NCBI GenBank assembly: GCA_964489705.1
Contig: CAZAZQ010000010.1
Location: 1-64,000, forward strand
Direction: 5' to 3'
DNA from: CAZAZQ01 sp964489705
GTDB lineage: Bacteria; Zixibacteria; MSB-5A5; GN15; FEB-12
Length of the DNA: 64,000 nt
Part shown: one piece after another, positions 14,918-22,310 of the stretch
Layout: each line of letters starts with the position of its first letter
How positions within the stretch are numbered: position 1 is the first letter of the stretch
Translations under genes and position numbers: made by a program
Notes under the pieces: generated by a model
Seen by the model: the letters and a program-made list of their open reading frames with translations, nothing else
Database searches by the model: none
Told to the model about the DNA's origin: nothing

Positions 14918-15667
14918 ATGGAAGAATATGAATTGGCTCGCAGTGACTTGCATGAAGAGGTAGAAAAGCAGAGTTCATACCTGAAGGTTTTGCTAGACGT
15001 ATTGGTAGCACCCCGCCGCGCTTTTGCCACCATCAAGACATTGCCCCGCTGGTTTGTGCCGTTTTTGCTTTGCACTGTGACCGTGTTTGTGTATTTCTAC
15101 TTTACCAATCCGTATCGGATGGAGGATCTCAAGGAGCAAATCCGTTCAAGTACGTACTTAAGTCCTGAAGATGTTCAGCGACGCCTCAATAACATTGAAG
15201 CCCAGAAGACGGTTCATCTTTCAGCCCGCGTTTTAGGCAAAGGCTTTTTGTATGCTGCCCTCTACCACGGGGCAAAGCTGTTTGGCCTTGCAGCGGTTCT
15301 CTGGTTGGCTTTACAGCTTCAGCCGATTCGCATACATTTCAAAACAATTCTCTCTGTCTGCAGTTTGTGTTTTTTGGTTCTTCTTCCGGAGGCGTTAGTG
15401 AAAATACCTTTGATTATGGCAAAGGGAAGTGCAAAAGTATATTTGGGGCTGGCTATTGTTCTTCCGTCTAGGTGGGAAGGTTCTCCTTTGTTTAATTTGT
15501 GCGGGAAGTTGGATGTATTCTCTTTGTGGATGGTTGCATTACTGGTAATCGCGTTGCCTCTTGCAACAGGAATCTCAAAGAAGAAAGCAGTCCTAACAAT
15601 CGGCTACTTGTGGGGCGTGTGGTTATTGGCGTCGATGTTTTTGTCTGGCTTGGTGCGGATCAGTTAG
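14918..15667 (+). CDS. Yip1-like membrane protein
   Basis: 249 residues, ATG behind AAGGAGATGTG. A cytoplasmic ~45-residue start (LDVLVAPRRAFATIK is typical of bacterial Yip1-domain proteins) is followed by five hydrophobic segments. Bacterial Yip1 proteins often accompany ABC-2 exporters; the exact role is unknown. Last gene of the RiPP operon; the 95 bp behind it lead straight to an IS3 end, so the operon may have been cut here. Confidence 0.7.
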   Translation: MEEYELARSDLHEEVEKQSSYLKVLLDVLVAPRRAFATIKTLPRWFVPFLLCTVTVFVYFYFTNPYRMEDLKEQIRSSTYLSPEDVQRRLNNIEAQKTVHLSARVLGKGFLYAALYHGAKLFGLAAVLWLALQLQPIRIHFKTILSVCSLCFLVLLPEALVKIPLIMAKGSAKVYLGLAIVLPSRWEGSPLFNLCGKLDVFSLWMVALLVIALPLATGISKKKAVLTIGYLWGVWLLASMFLSGLVRIS

Positions 15668-15777
15668 TCATTTATGGTTTTGTGAGTTTTGGAGATTATA
15701 GAAAAAAGTTTTGAAAGCACTAATTCTTGACATACACTTTTTCTAACAATTTTCTAACAGGTGATCAGCCCCCATAA

Positions 15778-16584
15778 TTAGGTCCATTTGTAAGTTAGTG
15801 ATTCTGTCATTGTTCTGTCAATCTGTTTCCTTTCCTTTTCAGCCGGTGTTAGCCTGCCAATCGACCGGTGCGGTCTCTCAGTATTATAATCATTCCGCCA
15901 ATGTTCAATCTTCTCTTTTGCGTCAGCAATGCTCGTAAACCAATGAGCATCAAGACACTCTTGCCGGAAAGTGGCGTTGAACGATTCAATGAAAGCGTTC
16001 TGAGTCGGTTTGCCCGGCTCAATGTAGTCAAGCCTTACCTGGTTATCTTTAGCCCATTTCCGCAATGCCTGTGAACGAAACTCCGGGCCGTTGTCAACCG
16101 TGATTATACGCGGTATCCCACGCTGTTGTTTCAACCGATCAAGCGTTAAAACGACTCGCTCACCGGAAAGGGAAAAGGCAACCTCAATGGCCGGAGCAAA
16201 ACGGCTATTGATATCGATAATAGTCAGACATCGAATAGCTCGACCATTAAACAACGAATCATGCACAAAGTCCATCGCCCAGCCTTCATTCGGATTGGCC
16301 GGAACAGCAAGAGGTTCCCGCTCACTGACAATCTTGCGAGAACGCCTCTTTCGCCTCAGAGCAAGACCGGCCTCGGCGTATAACCGCTCGATTCGTTTAT
16401 GATTCACGACCCACCCCTGACGACGGAGACGATCATGTAACTGGCGATACCCTACGCGGGGCTGTGATTGGGCCATCGCTATCAGAGCCTGTCGCAATTC
16501 ACTCTTCCGATCCGGATGTCTTCGGTAACGATTTACGCTTCGAGAAAGATCGACCAGCTTGCATGCCTGACGTTCACTCATCAA
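15778..16584 (-). CDS. IS3-family transposase OrfB (integrase core)
   Basis: 268 residues: an N-terminal HTH_21-like part (PRVGYRQLHDRLRRQG.VNHKRIERLY) and an rve integrase core with the DDE residues visible as MDFVHD, TVDNGPEF and FIESFN. In IS3 elements OrfB is usually made as an OrfAB fusion by -1 frameshifting; the frames of the two genes here allow that. Complete and apparently intact. Confidence 0.93.
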   Translation of the reverse strand: MMSERQACKLVDLSRSVNRYRRHPDRKSELRQALIAMAQSQPRVGYRQLHDRLRRQGWVVNHKRIERLYAEAGLALRRKRRSRKIVSEREPLAVPANPNEGWAMDFVHDSLFNGRAIRCLTIIDINSRFAPAIEVAFSLSGERVVLTLDRLKQQRGIPRIITVDNGPEFRSQALRKWAKDNQVRLDYIEPGKPTQNAFIESFNATFRQECLDAHWFTSIADAKEKIEHWRNDYNTERPHRSIGRLTPAEKERKQIDRTMTESLTYKWT

Positions 16585-16631
16585 ATATCTCTCCTGAATA
16601 TGATTAACTGCTTGTCGTCGAACATCAGGCT

Positions 16632-16898
16632 TTACCAGTTTTTTGACAGAACATCCTTCAAGGCGTCTATCTCGAGCTCCTTATTGGCCACAATACGCTT
16701 CAAACGAGCATTCTCAAGCTCCAACTCTTTCAATCGACGAGCGTCGGAAACCGACATGCCACCATATTTCTTGCGCCAATTGTAGAAGGTGGCGTCACTC
16801 ATACCGTGTTTCCGACACAGTTCCAACGCCGAAACACCAGCCTCATTCTCCCGCAATATCGAGATAATCTTCTCCACGCTCCACTTGCTCTTTTTCAT
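16632..16898 (-). CDS. IS3-family transposase OrfA
   Basis: 88 residues. An HTH_Tnp_1 domain (EKIISILRENEAGVSALELC, then CRKHGMSDATFYNWRKKYGG) is followed by a leucine-zipper-like coiled coil (LKELELENARLKRIVANKEL). It binds the element ends and provides the N-terminus of the OrfAB transposase. Confidence 0.93.
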   Translation of the reverse strand: MKKSKWSVEKIISILRENEAGVSALELCRKHGMSDATFYNWRKKYGGMSVSDARRLKELELENARLKRIVANKELEIDALKDVLSKNW

Positions 16899-17047
16899 TC
16901 GGCCCTCCTGCCTCTAATTTACGACAGAATGACTAATTTCAAAATGGTACTATTTTAGGGGGACACATCAGGCGCCAATAAGTTATTGACAAATAGTTCT
17001 AGCTCTCCGATTTGCTTCTCTGTTGCTGTTAAAATATACCTAAAATG

Positions 17048-17076
17048 AAAGTCCGGCGGGTATATGCCGGACTTTT
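17048..17076. terminator. Rho-independent terminator-like hairpin
   Basis: AAAGTCCGGC pairs with GCCGGACTTT across GGTATAT and is followed by TTTC. It lies between the IS3 and IS200 elements with no gene directly ahead of it, so it is probably left over from a gene destroyed by the insertions. Confidence 0.55.
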
Positions 17077-17099
17077 CGATAGGTGAGCTGCGTTCTTTA

Positions 17100-17655
17100 T
17101 GCGGTCGTAGACAGAACACCACGGCTTTAGCCGTGGATGAATGAGCCTTGAGGCGGGTATGCGAGTAACGAAGACTGCCCATGGTATATATAGTTTACAA
17201 TACCATGTAGTGTGGGTATGCAAATACCGCCGAAAGATCCTGAAGCCTGGCGTTTGTTCGTATATCCGGAAGACATTCTCTGGCTTGCTTCGAGGGCTGT
17301 CGGGGGTGAGTATTGAGTCAATTGGCTTTGATGGAGACCATCCACATCTGTTGATGAGTATTCCGCACCGGTATAGTATTTCATCAGTAATGGGTAAATT
17401 GAAAAGCCAATTGGCGTCCCGGATGCGCAGGTTTTTCCCGTGGTTGTCCAAGGTGTATTGGAATGAGAATGTTGTCTGGTCGCCGGGTTATTTTGTGAGT
17501 AGCGTGGGTTTAGATGAAGAGACAATCAAGAGGTATGTGGAATATCAGGGGCGACGGGATTCAGGACAACTCCGAGAGGAGTTGTAGAAAAAGCGAAGCT
17601 TTTTGGCGCAAGCCAAAGAGAACCCCGGCTTTAGCCGGGGGTATCTATAAAAATT
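17100..17655 (+). mobile_element. IS200-type element with end hairpins
   Basis: A TnpA gene is flanked by two matching hairpins: CCACGGCTTTAGCCGTGG at 17119-17136 and CCCCGGCTTTAGCCGGGG at 17623-17640. Subterminal hairpins recognised by the Y1 transposase are the hallmark of IS200/IS605. No tnpB is present. Exact outer ends are not defined. Confidence 0.85.
17159..17587 (+). CDS. tnpA: IS200-type Y1 transposase
   Basis: About 142 residues from MRVTKTAHGIYSLQYHVVWV; a longer frame from 17141 exists but reads out of the hairpin. The HUH-type metal motif is GDHPHLLMSIP, and the catalytic tyrosine is in SPGYFVSSVG. Length and motifs are those of intact REP-associated/IS200 TnpA single-strand transposases. 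Confidence 0.92.
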   Translation: MRVTKTAHGIYSLQYHVVWVCKYRRKILKPGVCSYIRKTFSGLLRGLSGVSIESIGFDGDHPHLLMSIPHRYSISSVMGKLKSQLASRMRRFFPWLSKVYWNENVVWSPGYFVSSVGLDEETIKRYVEYQGRRDSGQLREEL

Positions 17656-17675
17656 GACTTTTGAATGGATTAAAT

Positions 17676-18587
17676 TCACTGTAATCCTTCTACCCACTCT
17701 GTCGCTATTTCAACTATCCATTCTGAAATTCGTTTGTCTGGCAAAATCCCCCTTTTTGCAAAAAGAATATTTTTATCAGCGAATAATTTTTTCGTTTCAG
17801 TTTTTTTACCCATCATAAATAAAGCCGAAGTGCTTGCCATTCTTTCAACACCCATTGAAAGGTATAATCCAACAACAATAATTTTTTCTTTTCTTTCGGT
17901 TGCTTTCAAAATTGTAGAGACGCCTTCCGTTGCAAATGATTGACCAATTTCCACAAAAGCATAATCAAAGTAGTCAATTCCTGTTTTAGCACACACATAA
18001 TAACCAATTTCTCTACACATAGAAGCCCAAATTGGCTCAAAATGCTTATCTCCATGCGTAAGTAAAACTACACCTTCAGAGTCTGGTGTTGTTGATAATT
18101 CCTTAACTCTATCTAACATGGAAGCTTTTAGGATATCGCTATTATTTAATGTTGGGCCAATTGTTATTTTAATATTTGTATTAACAATATCTGTGCCTTC
18201 GCTTTTAATTTCATTTATAATATTCTTTTCGCTATACAAGCCTAAAATAGTTGGAATATCAAATAAAGAATGTCCTGACGGAGCAATTAATAGTGGTATC
18301 GCATAAACTCTATCAATACCTATGTTTTCAAAATCTTTGATAACGGTATTAATTGACGGTTCAGTAAATTCCATAGATGCAACGCGAATAGCACTGAATT
18401 GATTGTTTCCATTTTGCGACATTAGGGTTTTAACTTCTTTTTCAATTTTTAGGACTGGCTCATTCCATTGAGGCATAGGTGAACCATGAGCAATAATAAT
18501 CAAACCATATTTCTCTTGAGCATAAACAATGGTAGATAATAAAAAAAGAGAAACGGTCATTAGCAAAATTATTTGTAACTTTTTCAT
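17676..18587 (-). CDS. Exported CbiX/CbiK-like sirohydrochlorin chelatase homolog
   Basis: 303 residues with a clear signal peptide ending at TIVYA/QEK. The chelatase-like two-domain layout is indicated by YGLIIIAHGSPMPQW at the start of domain 1 and VVLLTHGDKHFEPIW at the start of domain 2; the histidines are those that bind metal in CbiK/CbiX. Periplasmic CbiK-like proteins are known in sulfate reducers. There is no neighbouring cobalamin or sirohaem gene. The gene is AT-rich compared with the rest of the window, and a degenerate attC-like site lies upstream. Confidence 0.75.
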   Translation of the reverse strand: MKKLQIILLMTVSLFLLSTIVYAQEKYGLIIIAHGSPMPQWNEPVLKIEKEVKTLMSQNGNNQFSAIRVASMEFTEPSINTVIKDFENIGIDRVYAIPLLIAPSGHSLFDIPTILGLYSEKNIINEIKSEGTDIVNTNIKITIGPTLNNSDILKASMLDRVKELSTTPDSEGVVLLTHGDKHFEPIWASMCREIGYYVCAKTGIDYFDYAFVEIGQSFATEGVSTILKATERKEKIIVVGLYLSMGVERMASTSALFMMGKKTETKKLFADKNILFAKRGILPDKRISEWIVEIATEWVEGLQ

Positions 18588-18660
18588 ACTTTGTCTCCGT
18601 TTATTATTTTAGTTTTCATTAGTTTTCAAAATCCGTAGTTAATGAAATATTTTCATTGAG

Positions 18661-18727
18661 TGCTCTTAGCACGATTGAGCTAAGCGGCACGACGTAAGGA
18701 GTGTCCGCTTGAGCGACTTGTTATGTG
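18661..18727 (-). other. attC-like integron recombination site, degenerate
   Basis: Read on the minus strand right after the stop of the small gene at 18728: ACATAACAAGTCGCTCAAGC, then GGACAC, a 9-base loop, GTGCCGCTTAGCTCAATCGT and GCTAAG. The two sides pair imperfectly with an unpaired base in the stem, as in integron attC sites; TAACAAGTCGCTCAAGCGGAC is the usual attC left side. The right core reads GCTAAGA where GTTRRRY is expected, so the site is probably inactive. No integron integrase is in the window. Confidence 0.45.
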
Positions 18728-18988
18728 TTAAAACTGAACGTCGCCTGTATAGAGTATATCAATACATTTTCCTTTTCCAATCTTTATTTCTTCTCTTTCA
18801 CCTTCTGACCCAGATACTATTATTGTTTCTATCTCATCGATATCTGCAACGACCGCGACTCCATTTTTTAAACCGAAATCTTTAAATAAATCTGGATGAT
18901 CCTTAAGAAATGAATCTACTCTCTGCTTTGGACATTGAAGCGCCAACTGCAACTCTGTCCCAAACATATACTCAAAGCTACTAAACAA
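18728..18988 (-). CDS. Small hypothetical protein, possible integron cassette gene
   Basis: 86 residues from a TTG at 18988, or 79 from the ATG at 18967 (MFGTELQLALQCPKQRVDSF). No signal peptide or membrane segment; acidic with an alternating beta-type second half (NGVAVVADIDEIETIIVSG). I do not recognise it. It is directly followed by the attC-like site and preceded by another AT-rich small gene, as in cassette arrays. Confidence 0.5.
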   Translation of the reverse strand: MFSSFEYMFGTELQLALQCPKQRVDSFLKDHPDLFKDFGLKNGVAVVADIDEIETIIVSGSEGEREEIKIGKGKCIDILYTGDVQF

Positions 18989-19009
18989 ACTCCTTTCAAT
19001 CTTTATCCT

Positions 19010-19327
19010 CTAATTGTCTTGATTGATAGTAGAAATATCCTTTATGGAACCAACAAAAAGAATTGGGCGATCTGTTAACCACAATCGTTCCAGTTCAATC
19101 GTTAGAATTGGCTCTAACCGAAATTGTCCCCCTTTGCATAATTCTTTTTCCCAATTGTGTACTGCATTGGTTCTCTCGACCAACTGAGCTACCGCTGCTT
19201 TTATAGTCTTCTCAATCCTTTCTGCCTCCGCTTTCTCGGCTTCTCTCTTTGCCCTGTTTTCAAGGTAGCTATTAACGAAATAGGCACTGATCAAGAGTAT
19301 TACAATTATCCATATTGCTCGCTTCAT
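19010..19327 (-). CDS. Small membrane-anchored hypothetical protein
   Basis: 105 residues from MKRAIWIIVILLISAYFVNS, an N-terminal membrane anchor, then a charged Ala/Glu/Arg helix (NRAKREAEKAEAERIEK) and a C-terminal part containing AVAQLVERTNAVHNWEK. That stretch is a translation of a tRNA-like D-arm sequence (see 19164-19198). A longer frame from 19420 adds an implausible leader. Function unknown. Confidence 0.5.
   Translation of the reverse strand: MKRAIWIIVILLISAYFVNSYLENRAKREAEKAEAERIEKTIKAAVAQLVERTNAVHNWEKELCKGGQFRLEPILTIELERLWLTDRPILFVGSIKDISTINQDN
19164..19198 (-). other. tRNA 5'-half-like fragment inside an ORF
   Basis: On the minus strand, GCAGCGGTAGCTCAGTTGGT continues as CGAGAGAACCAATGC. 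This is the acceptor end/D-arm sequence of a typical bacterial tRNA up to the start of the anticodon arm. No T-arm (GGTTCGAATCC) follows, so it is not a functional tRNA. It may be the footprint of an element that inserted at a tRNA gene. Confidence 0.4.
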
Positions 19328-19449
19328 CGGAAATCGTTCCTTAACACATAATTCTACACAATCTCCGTTACCGTGAGTCAATTCATTAGTTGATATGCGA
19401 CGCAAGTCCGCACTTGTCAAGCGAGAATTCGGGAAAATGACTTGACTGG

Positions 19450-19743
19450 AGAAGTTGGCGGCGGTACAAGTCGGAGAACCGGGACCGGTTCGGGCGGATC
19501 GACTTGCGGGGTCTTGAGCATGCAGCAGTCATGCCGTCGCATCATGCGATGGAAGTGGATATTCCGATTGAACAGCTAAACCATATGCGGACTGTTGTCT
19601 GTACTGAGACCGGCCACCACTTGACTTCAACGAATATCCCTCAGTCTGTAATTCCGAGGATGTATGTGGAAAATCACCCTTTGGCATGGCAACTGAAAAC
19701 AAATGAAGATGCTGTTCAGGCAGCACTGGCTTACACCGGCTGA
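19450..19743 (+). pseudogene. Fragment of the exported PepSY-like paralog family
   Basis: From about 19450 the DNA resembles the 3' third of the paralogs at 31687 and 33457 (ATCGACTTGCGGGGTCTTGA is shared exactly), and 19504 onward encodes AVMPSHHAMEVDIPIEQLNH like them. After the usual end (VIPRMY.ENHP) the frame continues into LKTNEDAVQAALAYTG, which is the beginning of a second family member, and then into an IS3 end. It is a broken copy of at least two tandem paralogs. Confidence 0.75.
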
Positions 19744-19822
19744 AAAGGAAAGGAAACAGATTGACAGAACAATGACAGAATCACTAACTTACAAATGGAC
19801 CTAATTATGGGGGCTGATCAAT
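19728..19822 (+). mobile_element. Solo IS3 end (reverse of the 15762 element's left end)
   Basis: About 95 bp identical or nearly so to the reverse complement of 15762-15856: the 3' end of orfB (CAGATTGACAGAACAATGAC) and the terminal sequence ending GGGGGCTGATCA. The rest of the element is gone. The pair of ends in opposite orientation brackets the 15.8-19.8 kb accessory stretch. Confidence 0.88.
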
Positions 19823-19998
19823 ATATTGATAAAGCTGTCGAGTTAGCAGGAGAAGGTAACGAGGTTACACTAACGGGAGCCGGACCAATCTGGCTGTACC
19901 TTGCAATAGCCCATGCTCTTCACGGGAAGGCAGTCAAGTTAATCTATTCATCACCGGTAACGGGTGAAGTGATTATTTTTGATCATAACCCGAGGTAG
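19823..19998 (+). pseudogene. 3' part of a Csx3-like CRISPR ancillary gene, cut by an IS3 end
   Basis: The frame encodes KAVELAGEGNEVTLTGAGPI, then WLYLAIAHALHGKAVKLIYS and SPVTGEVIIFDHNPR. The G(A/R)GPIWL......AH core followed by a short strand-rich end matches what I know of Csx3, a family reported to degrade cyclic tetra-adenylate made by type III CRISPR systems (Crn3). The N-terminal part is missing: the first codons of the open frame (from 19795) belong to the IS3 end. Together with the type III-style repeats at the start of the window this suggests a former type III locus. Family assignment is from memory of the motif. Confidence 0.65.
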
Positions 19999-20033
19999 TG
20001 ACAAGTACTCGATGTGTAGCTTTGAAGCGTTTG

Positions 20034-20168
20034 TTACTGCATCACTCCACTAACCTTCTCAACCACCCAGTTGACAAACTCGTCTCGTATTCTCGCATTT
20101 TCATATGGTTTTTCCTGACAATTTGTGATAGCATTTTCAAATATCATTAGGCCAGCCAATTCTTCCAT
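20034..20168 (-). CDS. Small hypothetical protein (44 aa), uncertain
   Basis: MEELAGLMIFENAITNCQEK opens a 44-codon frame with an in-frame stop immediately before its ATG and an amphipathic helical end (DEFVNWVVEKVSGVMQ). No family recognised and no strong ribosome-binding site. It converges with the Csx3-like remnant and may itself be a remnant. Confidence 0.3.
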   Translation of the reverse strand: MEELAGLMIFENAITNCQEKPYENARIRDEFVNWVVEKVSGVMQ

Positions 20169-20265
20169 TTACCCCAGACCATTTCAATGGTGCATTATAG
20201 TAAAATTCCCTAGGTCACATGCATTAATTGACCGTCTCGTCTTTAAGTGAGAATGAGAACCCCAA

Positions 20266-21426
20266 ATGATATTTCTATTGATTAATCTACGTACACATCT
20301 ATATTATAGATACCTACGCAAAGAGTTGTTAAACGTATTGATGTACCTCTACGGTATGAGTGAAGCGGATAAGGCTATCATCAGGGAATTTTTGCTTTCC
20401 CCTTATAACCGCGGGAAATTTCGCAGCTTTTACACTTTTTGTTACAATTTTGTGTCCGGCTACTTGCGATATTTGCAGAAACTATCATATCAGCTTCCTT
20501 ATGACAATCGTACCGATAAAGATCCAATAGAAGATCTAACCATTGATATTCTTGGCTTTTTCTTTGCTCGAAAGAAAGACAAGCCATTTTTTGTCATTTA
20601 CGATTATTTCTCTCGGCTGGGGATTCATGATTTCCGTTTATACTCTGATCAGGCAATCTACGATAACTTTGTGATTCTTCTAAAAGGATTCATAAAAAGA
20701 CAGTTGTATCGTTTTAGGATGAACACGAATCCCCAGATGGAAAAACTAAAACGCAGCTGCAAGAGTATTTTCAATGATAGTGACATATTTGCATCGTTAT
20801 CTATTGACGGCACTGATTATATCTACTTGAAGTCGGAAAAAGAATCTCTCAGGCGTGACAAACAACCTATTCCTTATGAGACCGTCGAAGATATTGCGCT
20901 TGATGCCTTTCACAAGAGCAAAAATATCCGGCAATGGTGTCTGAAAATATTCGAGCAGGTGAAGTCTTTACATGATTTCAGAAATATGCTATCGAAGTAT
21001 CAACTTCTGACCATTATGGTTAAGATTAATTCAGAGTTTCTCGAAAGCGGGGATATTCATCAAGTTAAACGATATTGTGCTACTGATGCTGTTATTCACA
21101 GTGACATAAAACGTGCTTTCGAGTCAGCCCTATATAAGTTGCAAACAGGTCCGTTATTACGGTATGTACACAAGCAGACAATTACCTCTGATGAAAAAGA
21201 TCTGTTGTACCGTGCCTGCCGAAACTACCTGGCTGATTACTGTGCAAACGGTGGTGAGGCTGACCCTATCCCTGTTTATTTCCGGGAGATGATGCCACTG
21301 GAAACCCACGAGAGATACCTGAAAGATTATAAGAATGTTTTTGAGTCGTTGATTAAAAAAATGTTAGGTTTTTTTGCAGAAGAGGTAAAAAAGAGTTCCA
21401 CATTTCGATATATCAGCAGCTATTAA
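20266..21426 (+). CDS. Unknown protein heading a regulatory-protease cassette, sigma-factor-like in outline
   Basis: Up to 386 residues; the ATG at 20356 (MSEADKAIIREFLLSPYNRG) is a more natural start than 20266. All-helical, soluble, rich in Phe/Tyr and Lys/Arg. The first half (FVSGYLRYLQKL, DPIEDLTIDILGFFFA) is reminiscent of sigma-factor region 2, where long Tyr/Arg-rich helices contact core polymerase and DNA, but I cannot assign it to a family. The next gene encodes a zinc-finger protein of the kind that acts as anti-sigma factor, 29 bp downstream, which is the main reason for suspecting a sigma-like role. Confidence 0.55.
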   Translation: MIFLLINLRTHLYYRYLRKELLNVLMYLYGMSEADKAIIREFLLSPYNRGKFRSFYTFCYNFVSGYLRYLQKLSYQLPYDNRTDKDPIEDLTIDILGFFFARKKDKPFFVIYDYFSRLGIHDFRLYSDQAIYDNFVILLKGFIKRQLYRFRMNTNPQMEKLKRSCKSIFNDSDIFASLSIDGTDYIYLKSEKESLRRDKQPIPYETVEDIALDAFHKSKNIRQWCLKIFEQVKSLHDFRNMLSKYQLLTIMVKINSEFLESGDIHQVKRYCATDAVIHSDIKRAFESALYKLQTGPLLRYVHKQTITSDEKDLLYRACRNYLADYCANGGEADPIPVYFREMMPLETHERYLKDYKNVFESLIKKMLGFFAEEVKKSSTFRYISSY

Positions 21427-21455
21427 TATAGAGACTCGAAAGAGAAAGGGGTGAA

Positions 21456-22310
21456 ATGCATCCATCAGTTGAGGATATACGGAAGTACTTGATACATGCA
21501 CTTGATGGGGAAAACGCTCGTGCAATACAAGAGCATGTAGCAAGTTGTGTGTTTTGTCGGGAATTGATTGAAAATATGGAATTACTGGATGAGTCACTCC
21601 TGCATTCGCAGACTGATTTGCCACCTAAAGCGCGGCAGCAGGAAAAGAATTTGTATTATAATTCTCTGCAGGGGCATGTTATTGACATGAATCCACTACT
21701 TGATTCACATTCACCGGGTTCGTTTTTGTTAGCTGCCGATACCGATAAGGAATCGCTTTCCGGCGTGGAAAATATCAGCACACTGTACTCGGAAAATCCC
21801 GAGATTGTCCTTCGGGTTATGAGAAATTATGATAGGAAACAGGATTACTTACAACTCATTGCTGAAGAGAAAGAATTGTTCTCATATGTTATGGTCCGAA
21901 TACCGGAACTTGGCTTCGAGTGTTTAACTGATGACAAAGGTATGGCGATTATTGAAGGTATCAATTTGGAAAAACTCGAGCAACTTCACTGGCAAGTGCA
22001 AATGCCTGATGCTGTGTTTTCACTTGAGCCGATGACTTATGACCCGGACAAGGTAGAGTACGCTAAGGAAATTGAACTGGCAACAGATAACGATGACCGG
22101 ATACAAGTCAGGTTTGAAGGAAAGACTGAAGGGAAACAAGTATCCATTAAAATCCTTGAGCTGGATGGTAAAAAAGAGTTTGGGGAATTGAAAGTAGCCC
22201 TGGTACAACAGGGAGAAATTGTGGGGAAAGACGTTTCATCTAATGGTAGTATTATTTTCAAGTTAAATGATACCGATGCGGAAATACAAATCCGTCTGTT
22301 TCAGCAATGA
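21456..22310 (+). CDS. Zinc-finger (anti-sigma-like) cytoplasmic protein
   Basis: 284 residues. The N-terminus HPSVEDIRKYLIHAL...IQEHVASCVFCRELIE has the His-x3-Cys-x2-Cys arrangement of the anti-sigma zinc finger. The rest is strand-rich and polar with no membrane segment, unlike classical membrane anti-sigma factors. Overlaps the next gene by 4 bp (ATGA), so the products are made together. The membrane tether in this cassette is instead in the downstream protein. Confidence 0.7.
   Translation: MHPSVEDIRKYLIHALDGENARAIQEHVASCVFCRELIENMELLDESLLHSQTDLPPKARQQEKNLYYNSLQGHVIDMNPLLDSHSPGSFLLAADTDKESLSGVENISTLYSENPEIVLRVMRNYDRKQDYLQLIAEEKELFSYVMVRIPELGFECLTDDKGMAIIEGINLEKLEQLHWQVQMPDAVFSLEPMTYDPDKVEYAKEIELATDNDDRIQVRFEGKTEGKQVSIKILELDGKKEFGELKVALVQQGEIVGKDVSSNGSIIFKLNDTDAEIQIRLFQQ

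Larger units (their letters stand above)
15762..16970 (-). mobile_element. IS3-family insertion sequence
   Basis: About 1.2 kb, reading leftwards, with orfA and orfB. The ends are imperfect inverted repeats: TGAT(CA/GT)G(C/T)CCCC.TAA.TAG..CCATTT, followed on both sides by AA(G/A)TTAG..ATTCTGTC. I cannot define the target duplication with certainty. A copy of the left end (orfB end) recurs reversed at about 19730-19822. Confidence 0.9.

Noticed and set aside
19164..19198. Functional tRNA gene on the minus strand
   Set aside because: Only the 5' half is present; no anticodon arm closing stem and no T-arm follow.
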